DNA from: Phycisphaerae bacterium
GTDB taxonomy: Bacteria; Planctomycetota; Phycisphaerae; UBA1845; PWPN01
Length of the DNA stretch: 64,000 nt
Assembly (NCBI GenBank): GCA_018003015.1
Contig: JAGNEZ010000003.1
Coordinates: forward strand, 153,889 to 217,888
Direction of reading: 5' to 3'
Below the pieces are notes generated by a model. The model made no database searches. It was not told where the DNA came from and saw nothing but the letters and a program-made list of their open reading frames with translations. Below, piece by piece: positions 43,641 through 52,367 of this stretch. Each line of letters opens with the position of its first letter. Within the stretch, counting starts at the first letter, position 1. The position numbers and the translations under genes are program-made.

Positions 43641-45647
43641 TCAGCGGCTTCCTGGCGTGGCGGATGTCGCAGGGGGTGATGTGCCGCCAGACGGGGACCC
43701 GGAAGAGGCTCCGTCCGAGGGAGCAAGCCGGAGCGCCTCGAACCGGGCGGACCATTCCGAGCCGAAGCGATCGGGAACCGCCTGGGTGAGTTTGTCGAGC
43801 AGAGCAGCGGCCGCCTGGCGATCCTCGCGACTCAGTTGCTGCAGGTACTCGAGCAATCGGCCGGCGATCAGCCTGCGGATTTCGGGAATCCTGGCCTTGC
43901 CGGCCAGGGTGATGACCGGATCGGGGGCGGCGTTCTTGAAGCAGCCGTCGATCATCTTGGCGACGATGCGGGAATGGTCGGCCAACTGCACGGCCGGCAG
44001 CACGACCGTGGCACGTGTCCAGGCGGCAGCCGCCTCCTCAATCTGGTTGCTGGCGAACAGGGCATCACCGAGCTGGTCGCGCACCTGGGCTAGACGGCGG
44101 GCGTCGGCAGCCCGGGTGCCGGTCTGCGTCTCCAGCTTGGTCAGCAGTTCGACTCTCCGGCCAAGCTCCTTGGCGTCGGTTCCCGACCAGGAGGCCAGGG
44201 CCACTTCCTGATCCGCCGGCTGGAGTCGCTGGAAGACCTGCTGATAGGCCTGCCACGCCCGGGACTGAACGGCGGCCGAAGACTCGTTCTTCAGATCCAT
44301 GCGGCTGCGCAGAATGTCCAGGAGATTCGGCTGATCGCCGAGTGCACCCAGGGCTTCGGCTGCGACCTCGCGAACACCGGCGTTGGTGTCCGTGCCCAGC
44401 GTGTCGATAATCAGCCGGAGATAGGCCCGATCGCCGATCCGCCCGAGGCCGCGGACCGCCGCCTGCCGAATGGCCGCCTCCGGATCGGCGGGCTGAAGAC
44501 TGTCAACCAGAATCGAACCGAACTTGGGGTCGGCGATATCGGACATGGCCTCGAACAAATCGACGCGAAGCTGGGGAGCGGCGATTGGCTGCCGGATACG
44601 AGCGCCAATGGCCTCGACCACGGTGGAGAGCTTGAGCGACGCTCTCCCTTTGCCTCTCTCGCAGAGTCGGCCGAGGGCGTCGGCCGCCGCCGCGGCCACG
44701 TACTCCGATGTGTCGTGCAGCCCGGCGACGCAATCATCGATGGAGTCCGGATCGGCCAGCTTGCCCAGGGCCTTGTAGATCTCCTCGCGGACGGCTGGGG
44801 CATCCTCCTGCCTGAGCATGGCTCGAATCAGGGGGACATCTTCGAGCAAACCGAGGTCGCGCAGGACCATGACCACCTTCTGCCGAACGACCTCGTCCGA
44901 GTCACGGCCCATTCCCCGAATGACCTCGAGAACCTCGGCGGTGGGCTTGGTCCCCTTCCGGCGAAGGGCCTCGTGAATGATGTCGAGGGCTTTGAAGCGC
45001 TCGATGGCCAGCTCCGACTTCAGCCACTCGCCTAGCCAGGCGATGCGCTTGGTCTCGTCGGTGGTCTCTTCATACAGGGCGTCCATGAGCTTCTTGAGGT
45101 GCGCTTGGGTGAGACTCCACTGCTGTTCGCGGCGATACGCGTCGAGGTGGGCGATCACCTTGGGGTCCGTGTAGGTCTCCAGGGCCGCCGCGGCCGCCTT
45201 GCGCAGATCGACATCCTCACTGCCGAGCAGTTGCTGCAAGGCGGGCACGAACTCGGGAGCTTGGGGCTTGACCAGGACCACCGCCTCGCAGACCGCCAGC
45301 TTGGCGGCACTGTTGTTCTCCGTGGCGAGCAGGGTGGCCAGCGACTTGACCCCCTCGGCCGTCCTGGTACGAAGAATGGTCGTCGCCGCTTCTCGCCGGG
45401 TCTTGGCGTCGCTCTGCCCGGCGACTCTCACGAGCTCGGTGGCAACGAGCTCGGAAGAAGTCACGGGCACGGGGCGGGTGGCAGGGGCAGAAGCCGTGAC
45501 GTCGATCGCGGCGCACCGGTCGGTGCCGGCCAGGGTCGCCGCGGCCGAGATGAGCGTCAGCAGAATAGATGCACTTGCTGCGCGACGCCGACGTGGGAAC
45601 GACGGCGGCTGGTGTTGAGCCAGTCGCGTTCGGTTCGAGCGCACCAT
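43641..45647 (-). CDS. Exported HEAT-repeat protein
   Basis: A 668-residue protein with a signal segment (ASASILLTLISAAATLAG) and about nine HEAT-like helical pairs spread over residues 70-480 (VRREAATTILRTRT-like, LRKAAAAALETYTDP, VVRQKVVMVLRDLG, AIRQAAVRGLGRIGDRAYLR, GVREVAAEALGALGDQ). The last 150 residues resemble TPR-type helices with a Ser/Pro-rich tail. It is expected to act as a periplasmic scaffold. Nothing indicates a catalytic function, and the partner is unknown. Confidence 0.8.
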   Translation of the reverse strand: MVRSNRTRLAQHQPPSFPRRRRAASASILLTLISAAATLAGTDRCAAIDVTASAPATRPVPVTSSELVATELVRVAGQSDAKTRREAATTILRTRTAEGVKSLATLLATENNSAAKLAVCEAVVLVKPQAPEFVPALQQLLGSEDVDLRKAAAAALETYTDPKVIAHLDAYRREQQWSLTQAHLKKLMDALYEETTDETKRIAWLGEWLKSELAIERFKALDIIHEALRRKGTKPTAEVLEVIRGMGRDSDEVVRQKVVMVLRDLGLLEDVPLIRAMLRQEDAPAVREEIYKALGKLADPDSIDDCVAGLHDTSEYVAAAAADALGRLCERGKGRASLKLSTVVEAIGARIRQPIAAPQLRVDLFEAMSDIADPKFGSILVDSLQPADPEAAIRQAAVRGLGRIGDRAYLRLIIDTLGTDTNAGVREVAAEALGALGDQPNLLDILRSRMDLKNESSAAVQSRAWQAYQQVFQRLQPADQEVALASWSGTDAKELGRRVELLTKLETQTGTRAADARRLAQVRDQLGDALFASNQIEEAAAAWTRATVVLPAVQLADHSRIVAKMIDGCFKNAAPDPVITLAGKARIPEIRRLIAGRLLEYLQQLSREDRQAAAALLDKLTQAVPDRFGSEWSARFEALRLAPSDGASSGSPSGGTSPPATSATPGSR

Positions 45648-45926
45648 GGACTCCAGCTTTCCTGGCGGCGGCGGTCCTCGCGGCGGGAAGACCTCGCGAT
45701 TGTCTTCTTTCTAACCCTTCTCGGGCTTCTCTGCAAGGGGCATCTCAGTTTGCGGCCCCCATCGGCCGGAGCTACAATCCAGTATTTGGCCATAAGTCAG
45801 CGGGAACGCATCCTGAGACCTCGAGGACCCACCGCCGGACGGCGAGCGGCAATCGAAGCGGGCACCCGACAAGGCATGCTCGTCGGCGCCCCGTGGTACT
45901 CACGATGCTCCCTGAAAGGACCATCG

Positions 45927-47327
45927 ATGGGACAGACCCTGACCGAGAAGATCCTCGCCAAGCACGCAGGCAAACCGTCCGTCCGGGCCGGCGACAACAT
46001 CTGGGTGAGCGTGGACATCCTCATGACTCATGACGTCTGCGGACCGGGCACGATCGGGGTGTTCAAGGAGAACTTCGGCCGGGCCGCCCGGGTCTGGGAT
46101 CCGGAGCGCGTCATCATCATCCCCGACCACTACATCTTCACGGCCGATAGGATGGCCCACCGCAATATAGACATCCTCCGCGACTTCGTTCGCGAGCAGG
46201 GCATCAAGTACTACTACGATCCCGACTTCATCCAGGGCGAGGGGATGCCCAGCCCCTACAAGGACCCGACCCAGACCAGCTACAAGGGCGTCTGCCACAA
46301 AACCCTGCCAGAGGAGGGCCACGTTCGACCGGGCGAGATCCTGCTGGGCACGGATAGTCACACTTGCACGGCCGGGGCGTTCGGACAGTTCGCCACCGGG
46401 ATCGGAAACACCGACGCCGGATTCGTGCTGGGTACCGGCAAGCTGTGGCTGAAGGTCCCGCCAACCATGAAGTTCGTTTTCCACGGGCAGATCCCGCCCT
46501 ATCTGACCGCCAAGGACCTGATTCTGGCAGTGATCGGCCGTATCTCGGTCAGCGGGGCGACCTACAAGGCCATGTACTTCACCGGCGAGGGCATCGCCAG
46601 CCTGACACTCGAGGACCGCATGACCCTGACCAACATGGCCATCGAGGCTGGCGGCAAGAACGGGGTCTGCGACGTGGACGAAAAGACCCTCCGCTACGTG
46701 AAAGCCCGTTCCAACCGGGCGCGCTGGGAGGTCTTCACCGACGACGCTGATGCGAAGTTCGACGCCGTTCATGCGTGGGACCTGGCCAATCTCGAGCCGC
46801 TGGTGGCCAAGCCGCATTCGCCGGACAACATCGACACGGCCCGCAACTGTCAGGGGACCCGGATCGACCGGGCGTACCTGGGTTCCTGCACCGGCGGCAA
46901 GATCACGGACATGATCTTTGCGGCGGCCATTCTCAGCGGGCGACAGGTGAGCATCCCGACCTTCGTCGTACCGGGCTCGACCGAGGTGCACGCGGACATG
47001 CTCCGACTCAATGTTCGAGGGGAGACGAGGACCAACGGCGAGAAGTCGGTCATGGACGTCCTCAAGGATGCCGGCTGCACGATCGGTCCGTCGGGCTGCG
47101 CCGCGTGCCTAGGCGGTCCGGCCGACACCTTCGGCCGCCTGAACCAGCCGATCGCCTGTATCAGTACGACCAACCGCAACTTCCCTGGCCGCATGGGCCA
47201 CCGGGATGCGGGGGTCTACCTGGCTTCGCCGCTGACCGTGGCGGCCAGCGCCCTGACTGGGCGGGTAACCGACCCGCGCGACTACATTGGCGCGTCGATC
47301 CCGACCGGCACGGCCGGCGTGGTGTGA
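45927..47327 (+). CDS. 3-isopropylmalate dehydratase large subunit/homoaconitase-family protein
   Basis: A 466-residue aconitase-family [4Fe-4S] dehydratase. The cluster cysteines lie in YLGSCTGGKITDM and in SGCAACLGG near the C-terminus; GTDSHTCTAGAFG carries the substrate-binding His/Ser region and VHADMLRLN a late segment. ATG at 45927 follows GAAAGGA; the long upstream frame is unrelated DNA. It fits the LeuC/HacA group. No small subunit (LeuD) follows; the next gene is ssrA, so the partner must be elsewhere, and leucine or another pathway cannot be distinguished. Confidence 0.85.
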   Translation: MGQTLTEKILAKHAGKPSVRAGDNIWVSVDILMTHDVCGPGTIGVFKENFGRAARVWDPERVIIIPDHYIFTADRMAHRNIDILRDFVREQGIKYYYDPDFIQGEGMPSPYKDPTQTSYKGVCHKTLPEEGHVRPGEILLGTDSHTCTAGAFGQFATGIGNTDAGFVLGTGKLWLKVPPTMKFVFHGQIPPYLTAKDLILAVIGRISVSGATYKAMYFTGEGIASLTLEDRMTLTNMAIEAGGKNGVCDVDEKTLRYVKARSNRARWEVFTDDADAKFDAVHAWDLANLEPLVAKPHSPDNIDTARNCQGTRIDRAYLGSCTGGKITDMIFAAAILSGRQVSIPTFVVPGSTEVHADMLRLNVRGETRTNGEKSVMDVLKDAGCTIGPSGCAACLGGPADTFGRLNQPIACISTTNRNFPGRMGHRDAGVYLASPLTVAASALTGRVTDPRDYIGASIPTGTAGVV

Positions 47328-47422
47328 AGGGGGCAGACAAAGAGAGGTGCTATACCGTGGCCGTGTGCATCTCTGGCGGGAAATGGCCCGTTCCGGACAT
47401 GGCGACCGGCTTGTGGAGATGC

Positions 47423-47428
47423 TATACT
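47423..47428 (+). promoter_or_regulatory. Candidate -10 element of ssrA
   Basis: TATACT preceded by TGC, an extended -10 form, lies 12 bp before the mature tmRNA 5' end. No clear -35 was found. Confidence 0.4.
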
Positions 47429-47440
47429 TGGATGACTTAA

Positions 47441-47791
47441 GGGGGCGATTTGGGCTCGACCGGGCAGCATGAGGTCGAGGTGGCGTGTCCAGGTTGTCAG
47501 GTGGCCTGGTTAAACTCCTGACGCAAACACAAGTGCCAACGCTAACCCGTTGCGCATGGCTGCTTAAATAGCAGCCCGTCCTGGCGGAGATGTCTGCTAT
47601 CCGGCAGGGCGACGACAGCAGGCTCGCTCATGAGGGTAGGCGCCGTGACACATGAGTCAGAACACCACGACGCTGGGCTGGCCGGAGCCTGTCGCTGGGC
47701 GCCGGGCGGCCGAGAACAAATCAGACGACTACACACGTAGAAGCCTCTTCTGAAATGCCACGGGACGCGGGTTCGATTCCCGCCGCCTCCA
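47441..47791 (+). ncRNA. ssrA: Transfer-messenger RNA (tmRNA)
   Basis: The 351-nt tmRNA that rescues stalled ribosomes with SmpB. The acceptor stem is formed by the first seven bases GGGGGCG and CGCCTCC at 47784-47790, including the G3-U70 pair that identifies alanyl-tRNA synthetase; 47791 is the discriminator A and CCA is not encoded. A T-arm (GCGGG-TTCGATT-CCCGC) precedes it. The tag frame starts at GCA 47523: A-N-T-S-A-N-A-N-P-L-R-M-A-A, stop TAA at 47565-47567. The last 30 bp are duplicated at 60318-60347. Confidence 0.95.
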
Positions 47792-48196
47792 ATTACCTCT
47801 AGCGAGATCCTGCGGTTGAATGCGGTTTGCTGCGGTTTCCTGGGGGGTGACCCCGGGGAACTGCGGGATACTGCGAGGTCCAGCGGTCGGGTACTGCGCC
47901 GCATTCTGCGCCGCGCCCCGGGCCGCCTTATCGAAGAGCTCATCGGGGACGCCATTGGTGTAGTGCTTGCCGGACACGGTGATATCGTGGCCGATCCACT
48001 TGCTGACGGCATACTACGGGAAGCTCATCGCCCACTCCCGCTCGCAGCTCGACCGGAGGGTCTGCCAGAGCTTCTCCCAGAGCTCGACCCCTGCCGCCGC
48101 CGTGATCTTGCGTACCCACCGCATCATGTTGCCCTGGCCGGTGATCGTGACCAGCCGCTCCTCATCGCCGATTTCTACGACTTCATGCTGTGGCTG
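47729..48196 (-). pseudogene. Tyrosine recombinase (phage-type integrase), C-terminal remnant with amber codon
   Basis: The C-terminal third of a site-specific tyrosine recombinase, pointing into ssrA. Seen in frame: KITAAAGVELW, LRSSCEREWAMSFP, then a TAG (48014-48016) where Gln is expected, then YAVSKWIGHDITVSGKHY with the IGH box and the nucleophile Tyr, and NGVPDELFDKAARGAAQ. The frame continues into the tmRNA 3' end, so the end of the gene overlaps the attachment site. The N-terminal two thirds are missing, replaced by the Avd-like fragment. Not functional as it stands. Confidence 0.75.
47762..47791 (+). repeat. Attachment-site copy in ssrA (left)
   Basis: The last 30 bp of ssrA, from GGGACGCGG to CCTCCA, exactly repeated at 60318-60347. 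This is the classical site used by integrases that target tmRNA 3' ends. Confidence 0.85.
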
Positions 48197-48280
48197 GTCC
48201 GGCACACGGAGAAGTTCCCCCGCCACCACCGCTACGGTCTGGGCACGGCGATGGAGAATCGTCTTCAGGCCATCCTCGCC
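48161..48280 (+). pseudogene. Avd-like four-helix-bundle protein, fragment
   Basis: Forty codons encode LIADFYDFMLWLVRHTEK and then FPRHHRYGLGTAMENRL, with the YD-x-LxWL...KFPR-x-HR pattern of Avd, the accessory protein of diversity-generating retroelements, or related S23-like bundles. After about residue 40 the match ends. No start codon, reverse transcriptase or template/variable repeat pair accompanies it here, so it is most likely a fragment. Confidence 0.5.
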
Positions 48281-48424
48281 TCACCGCGTCGAGTGGAGTT
48301 CGCTCGTCGAAGGACGCCCGTTTGGACCCGTTGCCGAGGTGGACTCGCAGGCCCACGGGCTTCGCAAACACAAAATGAGGAGGGCCGCTCATGACGGCTC
48401 GCTCTTTGACAATCGTGATTGTGA

Positions 48425-48498
48425 GCGTCTGGCGGGGGGTCCGGATCGCTTGCTGGCGAGCCCTTGGATGGGCCCCGTTTTCATCGCGAGGGCAGCGG
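48425..48498 (+). repeat. 74-bp direct repeat, left copy
   Basis: Identical to 59607-59680 over 74 bp, with further partial identity for about 15 bp. It lies between the Avd-like fragment and the transposase remnant. Coding matches begin directly after it. Confidence 0.8.
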
Positions 48499-48499
48499 T

Positions 48500-48985
48500 G
48501 CGGGCGACGGAGGAGGGCCTTATTCGGTGGCTGCTCATTCGGCGGAACATCGGAACCGGAGAGCGAGCGTACTACCTCTGTGCCGCCCCGAAGAGGACCC
48601 CCGCAAAAGACCTGGTGATCGCGACCGGGCAGCGTTGGGTCATTGAAGTCTGCTTCGAAGCCGCGAAGCAGGAAACGGGGCTGGATGAGCACGAGGTCCA
48701 CTCGTGGGACGGTTGGCATCGCCACATCATGCTGTCGATGTTTGCCTTGGTGTTCCTGATCGTTGTTCGCTCGGCCGGAGCATCGCCGAAGCGGGCGCAC
48801 TCAAAAAGCGCTGCGACCTCGTCCTGCTGACGGAACCGGAAGTCCGATGACTCCTGATTCGAATCATCTGGCCGCGACTGAACGAGGACGAGCGGACCAT
48901 GGTGTGGTCCGCTTGGTGTCGCAGACACCAGGCCACGGCCCAACGATGTCACTACAGGACCCGGAAACGAAAAACGCAACTGTAG
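48500..48985 (+). pseudogene. IS701-type transposase, C-terminal remnant
   Basis: The end of a transposase of the IS701/DDE group: EEGLIRWLLIRRN, ERAYYLCAAP, WVIEVCFEAAKQETGLDEHE, VHSWDGWHRHIMLSMFALVF, then a frame change near 48775 and a continuation RCDLVLLTEPEVR-stop-LLIRIIWPRLNEDE ending with RRHQATAQRCHYRTRKRK. The in-frame TGA stands where Arg is expected. The N-terminal part and any terminal inverted repeats are missing. Confidence 0.65.
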
Positions 48986-49007
48986 TACCAGCTATGTTCC
49001 AGCACTG

Positions 49008-52000
49008 CTACCGCGGTGAGGGCATGCCTCCCAGGGCTTCGGGCGCAGACTCGGCGGGGCCCGTGGTGCCGGCGGGTGGAACGATCCTGCCGGTCAGGAC
49101 TCCCAGCCGGTAAGCGGCGAAGTTGGCCGACCAATGAGCACCTTCGGAGCTACCGAGCGAAACCGAGTTGCGATACGCGAGGATAGCCTCTTCCCGCTGG
49201 CCGCGGACCTCTCTGAGCTGACCCACTGCAAACCAGATCACGGGGCCGAGAGTTCGCTTCGCAACTGCGTCCTCGCACCAGCGTTTGAGGAATTCCTCCT
49301 CGGTAACCAAGCCCAAGTAATAGGCAGAGCACCAGTGGTCGGGATCGGCATTGGCCGGTGGACCGTTCGACCAATCTGAGCAAGCCCGCAGAGATTGTCT
49401 GAGAGCTGCCATAGCTTCCATTTCGCGACCGCAACTCAATAGTGCCCAGCCCAGGGACTTTGAATAGTAATCCTCAGCGCCGTATTGGCCGGCTGCGGAT
49501 TTGATCGCCGTGGCCGCCTTTTCAGCTTGCCCGCCAACAATGAGGAACTCCCCGTACCACAGGAGCTGGCGGGGCGCCGCCATCGCCAGGTCTGCCGGTC
49601 TGGGACTGATGGACAGGGCTAGCGTCACGCCTTCCTGAACGCCTTGGACAGACTGAGCCAGCGACTCGAGTTCGTATATCGTCGACAGCGCCTGTTCGCT
49701 CTCCGAGCTTTCGGCGGCACATTTGAGGAGGACGCCATGAAGCGCCTGGGTTCGCACTTCGTTGGACAAGCCCCTGCGATTCTCGATTTCTGCCGCGACT
49801 CTGGACCAATCTCGCAGCCGGGCGTACGACTCGCTGACCACGGATTCCGCCTGGCTCCTTGCGGCGAGGGCGGCCAGTCGCTCGGTGTGCCGAACGCGCA
49901 TGGGCAGCCTGTCCCACACGCAGGCGTTGTCCCACGTGGCCAATCCGGCCACGATGCGCCTGCCGTCGGGGCTGAAAGCAACCCAAAAAGGATGCTTAGG
50001 GGCAGGCAGCACAAGCACAGTCTCGCCCGTTCGGGCATGCCAGAGCCGGATGGTCCCATCTGCGGAAGCGCTGACGATCCGGCTTCCATCCGGGCTGAAT
50101 GCGACCGAATACACCCGACCGCCATGGCCGTGAAGGGTGTTGAGTTCCCCGCCCGTAACTGCCTCCCAGAGTCGGACAGTAGCATCTTGGGAGCCCGTTA
50201 TGATGCGGGTGCCGTCCGGGCTGAATGCGGCGGAGACGACCTCATCGCGGTGCCCTCGGATCACGTTAAGTTGCCTGCCCGTTGCCGCATCCCAGATACG
50301 GGTAGTCCGGTCGTAAGAACCGGTCAGGACTCGCTTGCCGTCCGGACTGAAGCTCACCGAACGCACATCGCGTTCGTGCCCGCGGAGCACCATGATTTCC
50401 TTTCCGGAGCCAGCATCCCAGAGCCGGGCGGTGTTGTCCTTCGAGCCGGTCACGATCCGTCGGCTGTCCGGGCTGAAGGCGACTGCGGTGACCTCTCCCT
50501 GGTGGCCCGCAAGCAACCGAATCGGTCGGCCCGTGGCTGCATCCCACAGTCGAGCTGTCTGATCCGCAGAGCCGGTGAGGACGAGGCGATTATCCGGACT
50601 GAAAGTGGCCCGCTCGACGAGGCTGGTGTGCCCCCAGAGCACGACCAGTTTCCGGCCGGTGACCGCGTCCCAGATTCGAGCGGTCTGATCGCCGGAGGCC
50701 GTGAGGATGCGCGCGCCGTCGGGGCTGAACACGGCTGACCGCGTCCACCCGCTGTTCCCACGGAGAAGCATGGGCTGCCGCAGAACAAGCGCGTCCCGGT
50801 CGGAAGCGGCATTCCCGGGTCCGCTGAGCGCCTTCTGGTCCTCGTGCTGGGAGTTGAGGTAATGCCACTCCCAGTTGCGGTGGCGGGCCGGAGCCCTGTC
50901 CAACTGCTGGCGCAGCGTGTCCCAGGCGCCGTTGTTCAGGGCCTTTTGCGCGGCCTTGATGCAGGTCAGGTATTCCGGCAAGGATGCCGACTCGGCGAGT
51001 TGGCGGTTGGCGCGAACCACGTGCACCAGGACAGGCACGATGATCGCCAGGATGACGGCGAATCCTGCGGTGATGGCGAGGTGTGCCCTGTAGGGGCGGA
51101 GCAGCTTCCTCGTGCGGTACCAAATCGACTCCGGCCCGGCAAGCAACGGGCGGCCCGCCAGGTAGTTCGCGATATCGCCGGCCAGTTCGGCCACCGAGTG
51201 ATATCGCTGGCCGGGGTCCTTCCGCAGGGCTTTGAGCGGAATCCACTCGAGTTCGCAACGCAGCGTGGAAACGAGCGTGGGCACGATCGTTCCGCGGTGC
51301 CGGGCTGCGTCGGTAGCCCTGTCTCCCAGGTAGCGCAAGCGCGTGCTGGGGTGCGGCGGATCGGCTTCGCGGATCGTCCTCAGAATGGCTTCCAGCCCAG
51401 CCCGCCGAAGCTCCTCCGGCTCGAACGGTGGTACCCCGGCCAGCAACTCATACAGCACCACGCCCAGCGAGTAAATGTCCGAGCGGATGTCCACTGCGTC
51501 TGGCGCGCCGGCCGCCTGCTCCGGGCTCATGTACTCCGGCGTACCCACCAGGATGCCTTCCTCCGTGAGCAGCGTTTGCTCCAGCGGCTCATGGGCCAAA
51601 GCCTTGGCTACGCCAAAATCAATCACCTTCACCTGAGGCTGGCCGTCCTGCTCCACCACAAGGAGGTTGGATGGTTTAATGTCTCGGTGGATCACGCCTT
51701 TGTGGTGAGCGTGCTGGATAGCCTCACAGACCTGCGTGAACAGCTCCAGCCGCTGCTGGATCGAAAGACTCCGCCGGTCGCAGAAACCGGTGATCGGCTC
51801 GCCCGGGGCGTATTCCATGGCGAAGAAAGGCCGATGGTCGTCCGTTAATCCGGCATCGAAGATCCGGGCAATGTTGGGGTGCTCCATCATCGCGAGCAGG
51901 TTTCGCTCGGCCTCGAAGCGGGCGATGATCCGGCGGGAATCCATGCCCGCCTTGAGCACCTTGAGGGCAACGGCCTGGTGGATCGGTTCGGTCCGCTCGG

Positions 52001-52301
52001 CGAGGTAGACCACGCCCATGCCGCCCTCGCCCAAGAGCCGGACAATGCGATAGGGGCCGATAGCATCGGGGACGGGTTGGACGGCCGGATCCGCGGCTTG
52101 GGTGTGACCCGGGTCCTCGTCGGCAGCCTCGGCCTCACCTTCGGCGACTCCCTGGTCGTGGGCGAGCAATTCCTCTACTTCGCGGCGGACTTCCTCGTCG
52201 GTGCCACACTCGGCCAGAAGGAAAGCCTGTCGCTGCTCTGCCGGCCGGTCCAGGGCAGCGTGGAACAGCTCCTTGATCCTTTCCCAGCGTTCCGGCAACA
52301 T
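49008..52301 (-). CDS. Ser/Thr protein kinase with C-terminal WD40 propeller
   Basis: A 1097-residue transmembrane kinase. The PknB-type catalytic domain (about 82-350) has GEGGMGVVYLA, the ATP Lys in VALKVLKAG, HRDIKPSNLL, DFGVAKAL and GTPEYMSPEQAAG. A transmembrane helix lies near 415-440 (LAITAGFAVILAIIVPVLVHVV). From about 500 to 805 there are seven or eight WD40 repeats (SPDGARILTASGDQTARIWD and similar), then a helical tail of about 250 residues. Such kinases usually occur beside ECF sigma factors in planctomycetes, as here: the sigma gene is 66 bp upstream. It probably links a cue to that sigma factor. Confidence 0.92.
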   Translation of the reverse strand: MLPERWERIKELFHAALDRPAEQRQAFLLAECGTDEEVRREVEELLAHDQGVAEGEAEAADEDPGHTQAADPAVQPVPDAIGPYRIVRLLGEGGMGVVYLAERTEPIHQAVALKVLKAGMDSRRIIARFEAERNLLAMMEHPNIARIFDAGLTDDHRPFFAMEYAPGEPITGFCDRRSLSIQQRLELFTQVCEAIQHAHHKGVIHRDIKPSNLLVVEQDGQPQVKVIDFGVAKALAHEPLEQTLLTEEGILVGTPEYMSPEQAAGAPDAVDIRSDIYSLGVVLYELLAGVPPFEPEELRRAGLEAILRTIREADPPHPSTRLRYLGDRATDAARHRGTIVPTLVSTLRCELEWIPLKALRKDPGQRYHSVAELAGDIANYLAGRPLLAGPESIWYRTRKLLRPYRAHLAITAGFAVILAIIVPVLVHVVRANRQLAESASLPEYLTCIKAAQKALNNGAWDTLRQQLDRAPARHRNWEWHYLNSQHEDQKALSGPGNAASDRDALVLRQPMLLRGNSGWTRSAVFSPDGARILTASGDQTARIWDAVTGRKLVVLWGHTSLVERATFSPDNRLVLTGSADQTARLWDAATGRPIRLLAGHQGEVTAVAFSPDSRRIVTGSKDNTARLWDAGSGKEIMVLRGHERDVRSVSFSPDGKRVLTGSYDRTTRIWDAATGRQLNVIRGHRDEVVSAAFSPDGTRIITGSQDATVRLWEAVTGGELNTLHGHGGRVYSVAFSPDGSRIVSASADGTIRLWHARTGETVLVLPAPKHPFWVAFSPDGRRIVAGLATWDNACVWDRLPMRVRHTERLAALAARSQAESVVSESYARLRDWSRVAAEIENRRGLSNEVRTQALHGVLLKCAAESSESEQALSTIYELESLAQSVQGVQEGVTLALSISPRPADLAMAAPRQLLWYGEFLIVGGQAEKAATAIKSAAGQYGAEDYYSKSLGWALLSCGREMEAMAALRQSLRACSDWSNGPPANADPDHWCSAYYLGLVTEEEFLKRWCEDAVAKRTLGPVIWFAVGQLREVRGQREEAILAYRNSVSLGSSEGAHWSANFAAYRLGVLTGRIVPPAGTTGPAESAPEALGGMPSPR

Positions 52302-52367
52302 GTGGGAGTCCCATCAGCCCGACCGACGGTACATGCGAGAAAAGGGGCCGGCGCAGGACACTCCGAG

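Noticed and set aside
45099..45926. 276-codon upstream extension of the LeuC-family gene
   Set aside because: Antisense to the HEAT-repeat gene, no family similarity; a ribosome site supports the ATG at 45927.
47542..48012. Minus-strand frame over the tmRNA
   Set aside because: It is in another phase from the integrase remnant and arises from translating the tmRNA T-arm.
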